A stretch of 47,126 nt of DNA from Cyanobacteria bacterium SIG31 (GCA_015152465.1 SUTX01000016.1:1-47126); one strand, 5' to 3'; numbered from the stretch's first letter, positions 6,973-16,095 are shown. Notes: generated by a model not told the origin, from the sequence alone. Program-made: numbers and translations.

Positions 6973-6981
6973 TGATAAAAT
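6973..6981 (+). promoter_or_regulatory. extended -10 of the DUF4127 gene, predicted leaderless
   Basis: TGA-TAAAAT (hexamer 6976-6981) ends 6 nt before the ATG at 6988. There is no Shine-Dalgarno and no good -35. Confidence 0.5.
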
Positions 6982-6987
6982 ATTTTT

Positions 6988-8313
6988 ATGAAAGTAGCTT
7001 TTATACCCATAGATAATAGGCCTGTGTGTTATTTATTGCCCAAAGACATTGTAGCTATAGATTCGTCTATAGAGCTGTTTTTGCCATCAAGGAAGCTACT
7101 TGGTGATTTAACAAAAAATGCTGACAATGATGCTATTCTCAATTGGTTAGACAAGTGTCCAAAGTGTGATGCTATAATTTTATCTTTAGATACAATAGCT
7201 TATGGAGGATTAATTCCATCAAGACGTTCTACAGAAACATTTGAGCAAATAAAAAAACGTCTTGAAGAATTAAAAAGAATATTAATGGAAAAGAATGCAA
7301 AAATTTATGCTTTTTCAAGCATAATGCGTATTTCTAATAATAACTATAATGAAGAAGAAAAAGAGTACTGGAAAGATTATGGAAAGAAGATTTTTGAATA
7401 TTCTTATTCTGGTGGGGTTGAAAAATCTGATATTCCTCAAGATATTTTAGATGATTATATTGCTACAAGAAAACGTAATTTTGAAATAAATAAACTTTAT
7501 CTTGATTGGCAAAAAGAGGGTATATTTGAGGCTTTGATTTTTTCTAAAGATGATTGTGCAGAATTTGGTTTCAATGTTGAAGAGGCAAAAGAGCTTGAAA
7601 AGTTAGGTGGCAAAACAAAGACTGGAGCAGATGAGATTCCGCTTTCATTGCTTAGCAAAGCTGTTGAAAAAAGAATAAAAGTTTTTGTAAATTATATTGA
7701 ACCTGATTATAAAGACTGCATTTCAAATTATGAGGACGTATCTATTGAAAAATCTGTTTTGGGACAACTTGAGCTCGGAGGTTTTGAAATTGTTGGTAAT
7801 GAAGACGATGCTGATATTGTTTTAATAGTAAATAATTTCATCGAAAAACAGGGCGAGCTTGTAATGGGATGGGAGACTCGTGGTAAATACATTGGGCCTT
7901 TTGTTCCACCTACCAAACCTTATTGTGTTGCAGATGTACGATATGCAAATGGTGCTGATAATTCTTTTGTAAGTCAGTTATTGCCACGAATTGATTTAAA
8001 TAAATTTTATGGCTATGCTGGCTGGAATACTTCTGCAAATACTTTGGGGAGTTTGCTTGCTGGAGTAAAAATACGATTTAAGGCTTCAAAATACGATGAG
8101 AATGCGTTTAAAAAGCTTCAAATGATACGTTTTCTTGATGACTGGGCGTACCAAGCAAATGTTAGGGGTGAAATTGAAAAACCTTGTGAGATTTCGGGGC
8201 TAATGAAACCGTTTGAAGAAGAACTTCTAGAATTTATGTGTATTGCAAATCCTCTAGTTATTAAATATATTTACCCATGGGATAGAAAATTTGAAGTTGA
8301 AGTTGCTTTATGA
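6988..8313 (+). CDS. DUF4127 family protein
   Basis: A 441-residue cytoplasmic protein that matches the DUF4127 family at its start (IPIDNRPVCYLLPKDI) and in later blocks such as SLDTIAYGGLIPSRRS, IMRISNNNYNEEEKEYW, TKTGADEIPLSLLSKAV, DVRYANGADNS and YAGWNTSANTLGS. The family is found mainly in Firmicutes and is uncharacterised; conserved Asp, Asn and Arg residues suggest an enzyme, possibly of sugar or peptidoglycan turnover, but that is speculation. The start fits the leaderless layout. The stop codon TGA is also the TG element of the extended -10 of the next gene. Confidence 0.85.
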   Translation: MKVAFIPIDNRPVCYLLPKDIVAIDSSIELFLPSRKLLGDLTKNADNDAILNWLDKCPKCDAIILSLDTIAYGGLIPSRRSTETFEQIKKRLEELKRILMEKNAKIYAFSSIMRISNNNYNEEEKEYWKDYGKKIFEYSYSGGVEKSDIPQDILDDYIATRKRNFEINKLYLDWQKEGIFEALIFSKDDCAEFGFNVEEAKELEKLGGKTKTGADEIPLSLLSKAVEKRIKVFVNYIEPDYKDCISNYEDVSIEKSVLGQLELGGFEIVGNEDDADIVLIVNNFIEKQGELVMGWETRGKYIGPFVPPTKPYCVADVRYANGADNSFVSQLLPRIDLNKFYGYAGWNTSANTLGSLLAGVKIRFKASKYDENAFKKLQMIRFLDDWAYQANVRGEIEKPCEISGLMKPFEEELLEFMCIANPLVIKYIYPWDRKFEVEVAL

Positions 8314-8319
8314 TAGTAT
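8311..8319 (+). promoter_or_regulatory. extended -10 of the U32 gene, predicted leaderless
   Basis: TGA-TAGTAT (hexamer 8314-8319) ends 6 nt before the ATG at 8326. The TGA is the stop codon of the upstream gene. No Shine-Dalgarno is present. Confidence 0.45.
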
Positions 8320-8325
8320 TTTTCT

Positions 8326-9633
8326 ATGATTAAACCAGAATTATTAATGCCGGCTGGCAATGTAGAAAAATTAAAATACGCAATTAAATACGGCGCAGAT
8401 GCTGTTTATCTTGGAGTTGTCGATTTTAGCTTGCGTGCAATGAGAAAGGGAGAGTTAATAACTCTTGATAACCTTAAACTAGCAATAGATACTGCTCGTA
8501 GTATGGGCGCTAAAGCTTATTTAACTTTAAATATTTTTGCTTTCAATAATGATATTAAGCTTCTTGAGAGCTGTATGGATAAGATTAAAGACTCTAATCC
8601 TGATGCACTTATTATAAGTGATGTAGGTATAATGCGAATGGCACAAAAGTACATGCCAAATACAGAGATTCATGTATCGACCCAAGCTAATATTTTAAAT
8701 TATGAAGCTGTACGTTTTTGGCAAGATATGGGTGCTACTCGAGCGATTTTAGCTAGAGAATTACCAATAAAAGATGTTGCTGAAATAAAAAACAAAGTTC
8801 CGGATATGGAATTAGAATGTTTTATTCACGGTGCGCAATGTGTATCTTTCTCTGGAAGATGCTTATTAAGTGATTATATGACAAACGGTGAGAGAAAAGC
8901 TAATTCAGGAAATTGTTCACAACCTTGTCGCTGGAGTTATAAATTAGTAGAGGAAACTCGTCCTGGGCAATATTACGAAATAGAAGAAAATCCTCGAGGG
9001 ACACATATTCTTTCTACAAAAGATTTATGCTTAGTAAAAAATCTTAGAGAAATGATTAATGCAGGGATAGATTCTTTCAAAGTTGAGGGCAGAACTAAGA
9101 GCTTATATTATGTATCTGCTGTCGCTAAAGCCTATCGTGAAGCGATTGATAAGGTTTGGGAAAATCCAAATGCTGATATGCAACCTTATTTTGAAGAACT
9201 TCTAAAAGTAGGAAATAGAGGCTATACAACTGGTTTTTACTTAGGCGAAGGCTATCCAAAAGACGGCTATAGTTATGATATTTCAAAGGGGTTAGCAGGT
9301 GCAGATTTCTTGTGCGAAATTGGGGGTAAATATAATTCAGATGGAATTGAGACTACAAGCCTTACACAAACGGAAGACGATTGGTATAGGATTAGAATTA
9401 AAAATAAATTCTTTAAAAATGAAGATATAGAAATAATCTCGCCGTCAGAAAAATATACTACTCAGGTTACAGAAATTAAAACTTTAAAAGGCGAAGAACT
9501 AGAGCTTGCAAATACCAATGATGATTTGTGGGTGAAATTTGCAAAGCCACCTGTTGAATATGAGTATGCGTTAGCTCGCACTGTTGGAATAAAAGGTGGG
9601 GTAAACGAAACACAAAATTGTGCTTGTTCATAG
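8326..9633 (+). CDS. U32 family peptidase-like protein (RlhA/TrhP type)
   Basis: A 435-residue protein of the U32 family. The N-terminal barrel begins ELLMPAGNVEKLKYAIKYGADAVYLG, and the signature cysteine block lies near residues 164-206 (ECFIHGAQCVSFSGRC, then GNCSQPCRW). In studied relatives (RlhA, TrhP, UbiU/V) such cysteines bind an Fe-S cluster, and RlhA and TrhP carry out prephenate-dependent hydroxylation of rRNA or tRNA; proteolytic activity is doubtful. The C-terminal part is a small beta domain. It ends with a Cys-rich tail (NCACS). The yqeG-like gene follows 8 nt later, so they are cotranscribed. Confidence 0.88.
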   Translation: MIKPELLMPAGNVEKLKYAIKYGADAVYLGVVDFSLRAMRKGELITLDNLKLAIDTARSMGAKAYLTLNIFAFNNDIKLLESCMDKIKDSNPDALIISDVGIMRMAQKYMPNTEIHVSTQANILNYEAVRFWQDMGATRAILARELPIKDVAEIKNKVPDMELECFIHGAQCVSFSGRCLLSDYMTNGERKANSGNCSQPCRWSYKLVEETRPGQYYEIEENPRGTHILSTKDLCLVKNLREMINAGIDSFKVEGRTKSLYYVSAVAKAYREAIDKVWENPNADMQPYFEELLKVGNRGYTTGFYLGEGYPKDGYSYDISKGLAGADFLCEIGGKYNSDGIETTSLTQTEDDWYRIRIKNKFFKNEDIEIISPSEKYTTQVTEIKTLKGEELELANTNDDLWVKFAKPPVEYEYALARTVGIKGGVNETQNCACS

Positions 9634-9641
9634 GAGATAAA

Positions 9642-10118
9642 ATGTTATTAAAACCAGATTATAATTTAGAAAATATTTATAAAATTGATTTAGAAGCTTT
9701 AAAACAACAAGGCATTAAATGCTTGATGTTTGATTTGGATAGTACCGTAATGGTATCAAAATCTGGTAGATTTACTAAGGAAACGTTAGACTGGTTTGAC
9801 ACTTTTATTAATGATTTTGAAGTCGCAATAATTTCTAATAACAAAAATGAACAATATATAGAAAATGCTTCACAGCTTGCGCCTTGCAAGGTTATAGGTT
9901 GGGCAAATAAACCTAATCCTAGAATTATGGGCGAATATTTACATTCTATAAATGTAAAACCCACAGAAGCAGTTATGATAGGTGACAGACCTCTTACTGA
10001 TATTTTAGCTGGGAAATTATTAGGGTGTAAAACTATCTTGGTTGGCTCAATAAATCCTGTGGAAAATTTGCCGACAAGGTTTGTTAGAGCTCTTGAAAGA
10101 AGTACCATTAAAAAATAG
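9642..10118 (+). CDS. YqeG family HAD phosphatase
   Basis: A 158-residue HAD superfamily IIIA phosphatase. Motif I is FDLDSTVM (nucleophile and acid Asp), motif II is ISNN, the motif III Lys lies in NKPNPRIM, and motif IV is MIGDRPLTDILAGKLLG. Members are often called YqeG and relate to mitochondrial PGP phosphatase Gep4, so phosphatidylglycerophosphate is a possible substrate. The ATG at 9642 follows TAGGAG at normal spacing. It is downstream of the U32 gene in the same transcript. Confidence 0.85.
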   Translation: MLLKPDYNLENIYKIDLEALKQQGIKCLMFDLDSTVMVSKSGRFTKETLDWFDTFINDFEVAIISNNKNEQYIENASQLAPCKVIGWANKPNPRIMGEYLHSINVKPTEAVMIGDRPLTDILAGKLLGCKTILVGSINPVENLPTRFVRALERSTIKK

Positions 10119-10194
10119 ACAGCTCTTGATTTTTATCATTTTTTTATGTAGTATTGTTCTTGTCAACAATAGATATGTGTAGGTATGAATTTTT

Positions 10195-11673
10195 ATGAAA
10201 ATCCCAGCTATAAACAATTATGCTTTTTGCAGAAGTAATAATACTTCAGCTAATAGTTATATGAGTCTCAGCTTTCAAGGTAAAGCCGGTACAAAATTAG
10301 ATAAAAAATTAACAGAAAAAGTTTCACGGGTTATTTCTGAATCAAGCTATGGTGATATTGTTGCAATTGGTCCAAATATAAAAGAAATTCATAAAGGACT
10401 ACAAAATGCGATGAGCCAGTTTACTGGGACTATTAAACGTATTTTGCACATAAGTGCAGGAGTTTCTATTCCTATGGCAATAGCGCTAGATGATGATGGT
10501 GATTTTCATTGTGTAAATCTTGGAGAAAAATCTTTTGCTTTAATAAAGAGTGATACAAATAGTGTTATACCTAGTAGACATTTTGCAATCGATCCGTATG
10601 AAAGTGTTTATGTGGAAGACGGTGACATAATTGTTAATGGTAAAAAAGAGATTGAATTACACGACTGGCTTAATGATTACGCTGATGCTAATGATGGAAA
10701 AGTTGACGTACCAAGCATTATAAATTATGTATCTGAAATTTATGACTATACTTTTGACCAACAAAATGAAATTGAAAAAACAAATTTGTCGTTGCTTTCT
10801 AAATTATTAAAAGCTCAAGACGAAACGTATGTAGCTAAAAAAGGACCATCGTTTAGTAATGTTGGAGGGTTGGATAAAGTTGTCGAAGAGCTAAAAAAAT
10901 GCGTTGTATATCCAATAAAATACCCTTTTGCATATAAAAATATAGCGATGAATAAAGGGATATTGCTTTATGGTCCGCCAGGAACTGGTAAAACATTATT
11001 AGCTGAATCATTAGCTGGTGAGTGTAATGCTCATTACAAGAAAATTTGTGGTTCAGATTTAGAGTCAAAATGGGTTGGTGAATCAGAAAAACAATGGAGA
11101 GATTTGTTCCAAGAAGCAAAAGAAAATCAGCCATCAATAATTTTTATTGATGAATTCGACTCTGTAGCAAAGAGTAGAGATGGGGCTAATAGTAGTGAGC
11201 ATGGTTCTAAAGTTGTCAACCAAATTTTAGCTTTAATGAGTGATCTAGAGAAAAATGATGATCAAGTTTTTGTACTTGCTGCTACCAATAAACCACAGCT
11301 TTTTGACAATGCTTTAATGCGTGCAGGTAGATTTGGTAAACACATTGAAGTGACAGCACCCGATAGGAGTGGACTCGAAGCTATTTTTGATATTCATGCT
11401 AGAAACAAAGTTTTAGATGAGAGTCTTGACAAAGAAGCTTTGCTTGATGAGTTCTATAAAAGAAAAATGAACGGTGCGGATATAAAACATGTTGTGAATG
11501 AAGCTCATTTGAATTCTTGGATAAGAAATAATGTCTATGAAAAAATGGAGGCAGGGACTTTTTCACCTCAAGATATGACAAATATTGCAATTACACGTTC
11601 AGATTTTGATAAAGTTTTAGAACAATTAGATAAACAACAAAACAAAAACGAACGAAGAAGAATTGGTTTTTAG
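10195..11673 (+). CDS. AAA+ ATPase (Cdc48/FtsH-like module) with unknown N-terminal domain
   Basis: A 492-residue protein. Residues 1-215 match nothing I know and begin with a polar leader containing SLSFQGK. Residues 220-490 are one classical AAA module: Walker A GPPGTGKT (260-267), pore-loop region SKWVGESEKQWR, Walker B IIFIDEFDS, sensor 1 LAATNKP, arginine finger region RAGRFGK, and an alpha-helical lid. All catalytic residues are present, so it should be an active hexameric ATPase remodelling proteins. There is no membrane segment and no FtsH protease motif. A TATGAA box lies 5 nt before the ATG (TTGTCA-18-TATGAA), making a near-leaderless start. It lies 65 nt upstream of rpsF. Confidence 0.85.
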   Translation: MKIPAINNYAFCRSNNTSANSYMSLSFQGKAGTKLDKKLTEKVSRVISESSYGDIVAIGPNIKEIHKGLQNAMSQFTGTIKRILHISAGVSIPMAIALDDDGDFHCVNLGEKSFALIKSDTNSVIPSRHFAIDPYESVYVEDGDIIVNGKKEIELHDWLNDYADANDGKVDVPSIINYVSEIYDYTFDQQNEIEKTNLSLLSKLLKAQDETYVAKKGPSFSNVGGLDKVVEELKKCVVYPIKYPFAYKNIAMNKGILLYGPPGTGKTLLAESLAGECNAHYKKICGSDLESKWVGESEKQWRDLFQEAKENQPSIIFIDEFDSVAKSRDGANSSEHGSKVVNQILALMSDLEKNDDQVFVLAATNKPQLFDNALMRAGRFGKHIEVTAPDRSGLEAIFDIHARNKVLDESLDKEALLDEFYKRKMNGADIKHVVNEAHLNSWIRNNVYEKMEAGTFSPQDMTNIAITRSDFDKVLEQLDKQQNKNERRRIGF

Positions 11674-11738
11674 AGATATTCAACAGGTTGCTTTTAGCAC
11701 TGTTTATGCTAGCATGTAATCATAAGGAGAAATATAAA

Positions 11739-12041
11739 ATGAAAAAATACGAATTATTAACGGTTTTTAAACCAAGTCTTGATTCAGAAGAATTAGACAA
11801 AGCTATTGAAAAAGTATCTGAAGAAATCAAATCTTACAAAGGATCTGTTGATTCTGTAGACAAAATGGGTCGTAAAAAATTAGCTTACGATGTACAAGGA
11901 TATAGAGATGGTTTCTTTGCTAACTTAGTTGTTTCACTTCCAGCTGAATCAATTGTTGAATTCAAAAGAAATCTTAAGTTAAATGACAATGTTTTAAGAT
12001 TCATGTTTATGGAAGTTTCTAAAAAAGCTCAAACAGTATAG
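11739..12041 (+). CDS. rpsF: 30S ribosomal protein bS6
   Basis: A 100-residue bS6 protein (KKYELLTVFKPSLDSEE, then DKMGRKKLAYDV and DGFFANLVVSLP), which binds 16S rRNA together with bS18. The ATG at 11739 is chosen over an in-frame start 51 nt upstream because AAGGAG precedes it and the family begins with this Met. It is the first gene of the conserved rpsF-ssb-rpsR operon. The 65-nt leader holds a small TAGCA/TGCTA hairpin; I could not see a clear S6:S18 leader motif. Confidence 0.97.
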   Translation: MKKYELLTVFKPSLDSEELDKAIEKVSEEIKSYKGSVDSVDKMGRKKLAYDVQGYRDGFFANLVVSLPAESIVEFKRNLKLNDNVLRFMFMEVSKKAQTV

Positions 12042-12099
12042 GGGTAAATTTTTAAAGTTAATTTAATTAATACTCCAAGACAAAAGAAAAGGATAAAAA

Positions 12100-12501
12100 A
12101 TGGCATTAGCAAAAGCAGTTGTAACAGGCTCAGTATTTAGAGCTCCAGAAAAAAGATTTACTCAAAATAACGTTCCTGTTTCATCATTTGTATTAAACAT
12201 TGGTGAAAGAGAAGAGATGTTGCTAAGAGTTATTGTAAAAAGAACAGCTCTAGACGAAGTTGTTTCAGCAATTTCTAAAGATGATAGAGTTCTTGTTGAA
12301 GGTAGACTTCAAATTACAACTGTAAAAAGCGATACAGGTGCTGAAAGAAGAATTTTTGAAATTGATGCAAACACAATTGAAATGATGGGTGCAGGTGCTC
12401 CAGTAGCAGTTTCGGCTTCTGCTTCAAGCTCTGATATTGTTAAATTCTCAAACGAAGAATTTGCTGATGAACTAATTGGCGAAGACGAAATACCGTTCTA
12501 G
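12100..12501 (+). CDS. ssb: single-stranded DNA-binding protein
   Basis: A 133-residue SSB. The OB-fold begins with ALAKAVVTGSVFRAPEKRFTQ and includes VLVEGRLQI, and the C-terminus ends in DEIPF, the acidic tail that recruits replication and repair proteins. The OB domain fills residues 1-105 and the linker is short. AAAGG precedes the ATG. It sits between rpsF and rpsR in the usual order. Confidence 0.95.
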   Translation: MALAKAVVTGSVFRAPEKRFTQNNVPVSSFVLNIGEREEMLLRVIVKRTALDEVVSAISKDDRVLVEGRLQITTVKSDTGAERRIFEIDANTIEMMGAGAPVAVSASASSSDIVKFSNEEFADELIGEDEIPF

Positions 12502-12512
12502 GTTGCTTTAAA

Positions 12513-12701
12513 ATGAAAGTTTCTTGTGTTCAAAAAAATAAGATTCTAAGAACTATAAGTAAAACTGATAAATTTAGAGCAATAGAAAAACAACTTTCCA
12601 AATTGCAAGAAGAAATATTAAATATTGAAGTGTCGAATATTCAAGCAATTTACGGAATCAAAATAAATAAAAGTAATTACAAAAAGTATAAACTAGGCTA
12701 G
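12513..12701 (+). CDS. small basic hypothetical protein between ssb and rpsR
   Basis: A 62-residue Lys/Ile-rich protein of unknown function. The middle (residues 20-40, [20 protein letters not shown]) looks like a short amphipathic or coiled-coil helix. It starts 11 nt after the ssb stop with no good Shine-Dalgarno, so it may rely on translational coupling. Its place inside a very conserved ribosomal operon and the tight spacing on both sides (16 nt to rpsR) argue that it is translated. It may be lineage-specific. Confidence 0.6.
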   Translation: MKVSCVQKNKILRTISKTDKFRAIEKQLSKLQEEILNIEVSNIQAIYGIKINKSNYKKYKLG

Positions 12702-12717
12702 AAAGGCAAATAGTAAA

Positions 12718-12948
12718 ATGGCAAAAATGGAAAATGATAGAAAAAAACGTAAAACCTGCTCATTCTGTGCAGATCACGTTGAGTACATCGATTACAAAGA
12801 TGCAGCAAAATTAAAAAGATACTTAACAGAAGCTGGAAAAATCATTCCTAGAAGAGTTACAGGTAACTGTGCTGAACACCAAAGAATGATTGCTAAAGCT
12901 ATCAAAAGAGCTAGAGAAGCTGCAATTATTAATTATGTATTTGACTAA
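12718..12948 (+). CDS. rpsR: 30S ribosomal protein bS18
   Basis: A 76-residue bS18 with the expected core: [23 protein letters not shown], then [15 protein letters not shown] and [13 protein letters not shown]. Three cysteines (two in CSFC, one in GNC) give the possible Zn-binding form of bS18. AAAGG lies upstream of the ATG. It is the last gene of the operon. Confidence 0.97.
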   Translation: MAKMENDRKKRKTCSFCADHVEYIDYKDAAKLKRYLTEAGKIIPRRVTGNCAEHQRMIAKAIKRAREAAIINYVFD

Positions 12949-12997
12949 TTTAAAATGTAGAATGCAAATTCTTCATACTAGGTCAGTATAAGTATTC

Positions 12998-13030
12998 AGG
13001 AATGACCTAAAACTTTAGGTCATTCCTTTC
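12998..13030 (+). terminator. terminator of the rpsF-ssb-rpsR operon
   Basis: A 14-bp hairpin (arms AGGAATGACCTAAA and TTTAGGTCATTCCT) is followed by a short T-rich stretch, 50 nt after rpsR. Confidence 0.85.
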
Positions 13031-13069
13031 TAAATCTAATAAGTGTTTATTTTTGAAAAGGAAGAATTT

Positions 13070-13258
13070 ATGGACAACAAAATCACAATCAGGTCAGACA
13101 GAAAAGATGATTATAATTTTCAATATAAAGGTGAAAATGTAACACTTCGAGCAGGTAGCATTGTTAGTATAGCAGATGGTTTATCTGAAGTAGTTTTCCC
13201 TACTTGTGTTATGAAAATAGTTAAAAATTTGATTGTTATTAAAGATGATGTTAAATAA
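13070..13258 (+). CDS. small hypothetical protein
   Basis: A 62-residue acidic/basic mixed protein (MDNKITIRSDRKDDYNF...) with an alternating beta-like pattern and no membrane segment. I do not recognise it. The ATG follows AAAAGGAAG at good spacing. An upstream terminator and its own terminator downstream make it a single-gene unit. Confidence 0.7.
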   Translation: MDNKITIRSDRKDDYNFQYKGENVTLRAGSIVSIADGLSEVVFPTCVMKIVKNLIVIKDDVK

Positions 13259-13274
13259 TTAATAAGGTGTTTTT

Positions 13275-13315
13275 AATAAGGGGCGAATAATTCTATTATT
13301 CGCCCCTTATTTGTT
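13275..13315 (+). terminator. strong terminator, probably bidirectional
   Basis: A 16-bp perfect stem (AATAAGGGGCGAATAA with its complement, 5-nt loop) ends in a T-rich tail, 16 nt after the small gene. Confidence 0.9.
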
Positions 13316-13390
13316 AATTAAAAAAGTTTTAAAGAGCTTGAAAAATTAAAAAAATAAGTTAAAATATAAGAGTAAGAGAAAGTTAATTAT

Positions 13391-13744
13391 ATGAGCTCAA
13401 TTTCATCAATAGATTCATCCATTTACTCTGGCTTGATAGAACATTTACAGACTCCGTCGAGTAGACAGCCTCTTGCGGGGACAAGGTCTTCTGTCGTTGA
13501 GAGCTATTCAAGTCCTAATGAACCTATTGATTTAAGTAATTATTACTCTGATTTAGCTTCAAGGGATTTATTAACAGAAGTTGCACAGAACGTTGCTCAA
13601 TCGGCAGATGCTTTAGATTCTGCAATGGTGTCAGCTCTTGAAAATGGCATGAGTGTTCAAGATGCTTGCAATGTAAATGCAGCTCTTCATGCTTATCACG
13701 CAAATTGTGCAGTTCTAAAATCAACTTTCGAGTTGAAGATTTAG
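13391..13744 (+). CDS. hypothetical helical protein
   Basis: A 117-residue protein with a Ser-rich, probably disordered first third and a helical remainder (SRDLLTEVAQNVAQSADALD, then VSALENGMSVQDACNVNAAL). The C-terminus STFELKI is tight and hydrophobic. No signal peptide is present. The general shape recalls small export-apparatus or basal-body proteins, but I see no motif that supports such a call. The stop overlaps the convergent nth gene by 4 bp. Confidence 0.65.
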   Translation: MSSISSIDSSIYSGLIEHLQTPSSRQPLAGTRSSVVESYSSPNEPIDLSNYYSDLASRDLLTEVAQNVAQSADALDSAMVSALENGMSVQDACNVNAALHAYHANCAVLKSTFELKI

Positions 13745-14364
13745 GTTATCTTTTTGCACCATTCTGAAATTGGACAGTCCTCACACAGAGGCTTTATTGG
13801 CTTACAAATGTTTTGTCCGTGAGTTACCATTAGTGTGTTTATATCAAGCCAATATTTCTTAGGTAGTTTTTTTCTTAGCGCAAATTCTGTTTCTTCAGGG
13901 TTTTTGGTCTTAATATAACCTAATCGATTAAAAATTCTATGAACATGAACATCAACGCAAATAGCAGGCTTGTTAAATCCTTTTGCTAAGACTAGATTGG
14001 CTGTTTTTCGTCCAACACCGTTGAACTTTATTAATTCTTCAATCTCATCTGGAACTTTTCCATCGAGTTCTTCTACTATTTGACGAGAAAGTTCAATTAT
14101 TTGACGTGCTTTGTTTTCATAAAACCCAACGGGGTAAATTGCTTTAGCTAAATCACTTATATTCACCATCATCATTTCTTGAGGGGTTTTAGCAAGCTCT
14201 AACATTCTTAGTGTAGCAGGATAGGTAGTTTTATCGTTTGTGCGTAGACTTAAAATACAGCCTATCAAAACCAAGTATGGATCGTTGAACTGTTCCATCA
14301 GTTCTACAAACTCACTTCTTGGCTGTTTAGCGTCTATTAATGCTCGTACAATTTTATCTATCAT
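13741..14364 (-). CDS. nth: endonuclease III
   Basis: A 207-residue DNA glycosylase/AP lyase for oxidised pyrimidines in base-excision repair. The helix-hairpin-helix is FNGVGRKTANLVL, containing the catalytic Lys (GRKTA). The catalytic Asp is in CVDVHVHRI. The 4Fe-4S loop is C-x6-C-x2-C-x5-C (CKPIKPLCEDCPISEWC) at the C-terminus. The sequence LSLRTNDKTT replaces the enterobacterial LSAQATD, as in several thermophile and archaeal Nth. It lies 9 nt downstream of argS and is cotranscribed. Confidence 0.93.
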   Translation of the reverse strand: MIDKIVRALIDAKQPRSEFVELMEQFNDPYLVLIGCILSLRTNDKTTYPATLRMLELAKTPQEMMMVNISDLAKAIYPVGFYENKARQIIELSRQIVEELDGKVPDEIEELIKFNGVGRKTANLVLAKGFNKPAICVDVHVHRIFNRLGYIKTKNPEETEFALRKKLPKKYWLDINTLMVTHGQNICKPIKPLCEDCPISEWCKKIT

Positions 14365-14373
14365 AATTAGTAA

Positions 14374-16095
14374 CTACATGCGCTCAGGTGCACTTACAGC
14401 AAGAATATCAAGTGCATTTTTCAATGTCGTTTTAATCGCAACCATTAACGCTAACCTTGATTTCATAAGCTCTTTATCATCACAAATTACACGATTTGCG
14501 TTGTAGAAAGAATGGAATTCCGCTGCAAGTTCTTGAACATATCTACAAATTGTATAAACTGTTCTGTTTTGAGCAGAAAGTACGATTACAGACTTAAATT
14601 CTTCTAGTTTTAATACTAAAGATTTTGCACAATCAGCAGTTTTTAAGAAAGCTTCTTTATCAAAGTTTTTAACCAAATCTTCTAACTCAGCTTCACTTAG
14701 TGGTGCTGGAGACTTTTCGCCAGTCTCTGTATTTAATTTTTCAGAAATAGCGTTTCTTAGGATTGAACAAACTCTAGCGTAAGCGTATTGAACATAAAAT
14801 ACTGGGTTTTCATCAGTTGAGCGTTTAGCAAGCTCAATATCAAAATCTAATGTCATATCAATGTTTCTCATTGCCATCCAGTAACGAGTTGCATCAATAC
14901 CAACTTCTTCTATTAAATCATCTAGAGTAACCATATTTTTACGTTTACCCATACGGACTTCTTCGCCATTAATTACAAGGTTTACAAGCTGGCCCAAAAG
15001 AACTTCTAATTTATTAGGATCGTAGCCTAATGCTTCAATTGATGCTTTTACACGAGCAACATATCCGTGGTGGTCAGCACCCCAAATGTTAATCATTCTA
15101 TCGTATCCACGTCTTAGTTTGTCAATGTGATAAGCTATATCAGCTGTCAAATAAGTATTTGAGCCATCTGCTTTTTTGATAACACGGTCTTGATCATCAC
15201 CAAACTGAGTTGACTTGAACCACATTGCGCCTTCTTGTTCATAAAGCATACCTTTTTCGATTAATTCTTTATAGCTTTCTTCAACTTTTCCTGAATTATG
15301 AAGAGAAAGCTCTGAATAAAACTCGTCAAAATGCACTCTAAAATCTTCTAATAAAGCTTTTTGACAAGCTTCCATTTCAGCTTTTGCAAAATCACAAAGG
15401 ACTTGTAATTCTACATCAGAACTTTTTTCAACTTTATTTAACTCTAAAAACTTCTTTGCTACAGGTACTAAATAATCACCAGGATAGAAGTTTTTCTTTT
15501 CGATTTCATCTGTTGGGAAATCAATATCTTCACCTAATTCTTGACCAATTCTTATTCTTAAAGAATTTCCAAGTTTTTGAATTTGACTACCGGCATCATT
15601 AATATAGAATTCTTGATGGACTTCGTGTCCGTAGAATTTAAGCAAATTAGCTAAAGCACTACCCATTGCAGCCCAGCGTCCGTGTCCAATATGGAAAGGT
15701 CCTGTTGGGTTAGCTGAAACATATTCTAAAAGAATCTTTTCAGTAGGTACGCCAACGGGTTTGCCATAAGATTTACCCCTTTCAAGAATTTCTGCAACAG
15801 AGTTTGCTAAAAGAGAGTTTTCTATTTTAAAGTTGATAAAACCACCAACAACTGAAGTTGAATAATTTTCGCCAGAAAGATTCTCTACAATAGCGTTTGC
15901 AATCATAGGAGGTGCAATTTTAGCAACTCGAGCAAGTGAAGAAACGTTTACTGCAAAATCCCCAAAATCAGGGTTTTTAGGCTTTTCGATAATAAGGCTA
16001 AATTCATCGTTTGTGCTCATAGAGCCTAATTTGTTATTTTCAATTGCTTTTTTGATTCCAGCTTTAACTTCATTCAAGAAAAAATCTTTTAACAT
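14374..16095 (-). CDS. argS: arginyl-tRNA synthetase
   Basis: A 573-residue class I synthetase charging tRNA-Arg. It has an N-terminal Add-1 type domain, the HIGH motif in GPFHIGHGRWAAMGSAL, the ADHHGY region typical of ArgRS, a KMSKS-like GEEVRMGKRKNMVTLDDL, and the C-terminal DALR anticodon-binding domain (YARVCSILRNA onward to SAPERM). Length fits the family. The start follows AGGA in the leader. First gene of an argS-nth unit. Confidence 0.96.
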   Translation of the reverse strand: MLKDFFLNEVKAGIKKAIENNKLGSMSTNDEFSLIIEKPKNPDFGDFAVNVSSLARVAKIAPPMIANAIVENLSGENYSTSVVGGFINFKIENSLLANSVAEILERGKSYGKPVGVPTEKILLEYVSANPTGPFHIGHGRWAAMGSALANLLKFYGHEVHQEFYINDAGSQIQKLGNSLRIRIGQELGEDIDFPTDEIEKKNFYPGDYLVPVAKKFLELNKVEKSSDVELQVLCDFAKAEMEACQKALLEDFRVHFDEFYSELSLHNSGKVEESYKELIEKGMLYEQEGAMWFKSTQFGDDQDRVIKKADGSNTYLTADIAYHIDKLRRGYDRMINIWGADHHGYVARVKASIEALGYDPNKLEVLLGQLVNLVINGEEVRMGKRKNMVTLDDLIEEVGIDATRYWMAMRNIDMTLDFDIELAKRSTDENPVFYVQYAYARVCSILRNAISEKLNTETGEKSPAPLSEAELEDLVKNFDKEAFLKTADCAKSLVLKLEEFKSVIVLSAQNRTVYTICRYVQELAAEFHSFYNANRVICDDKELMKSRLALMVAIKTTLKNALDILAVSAPERM

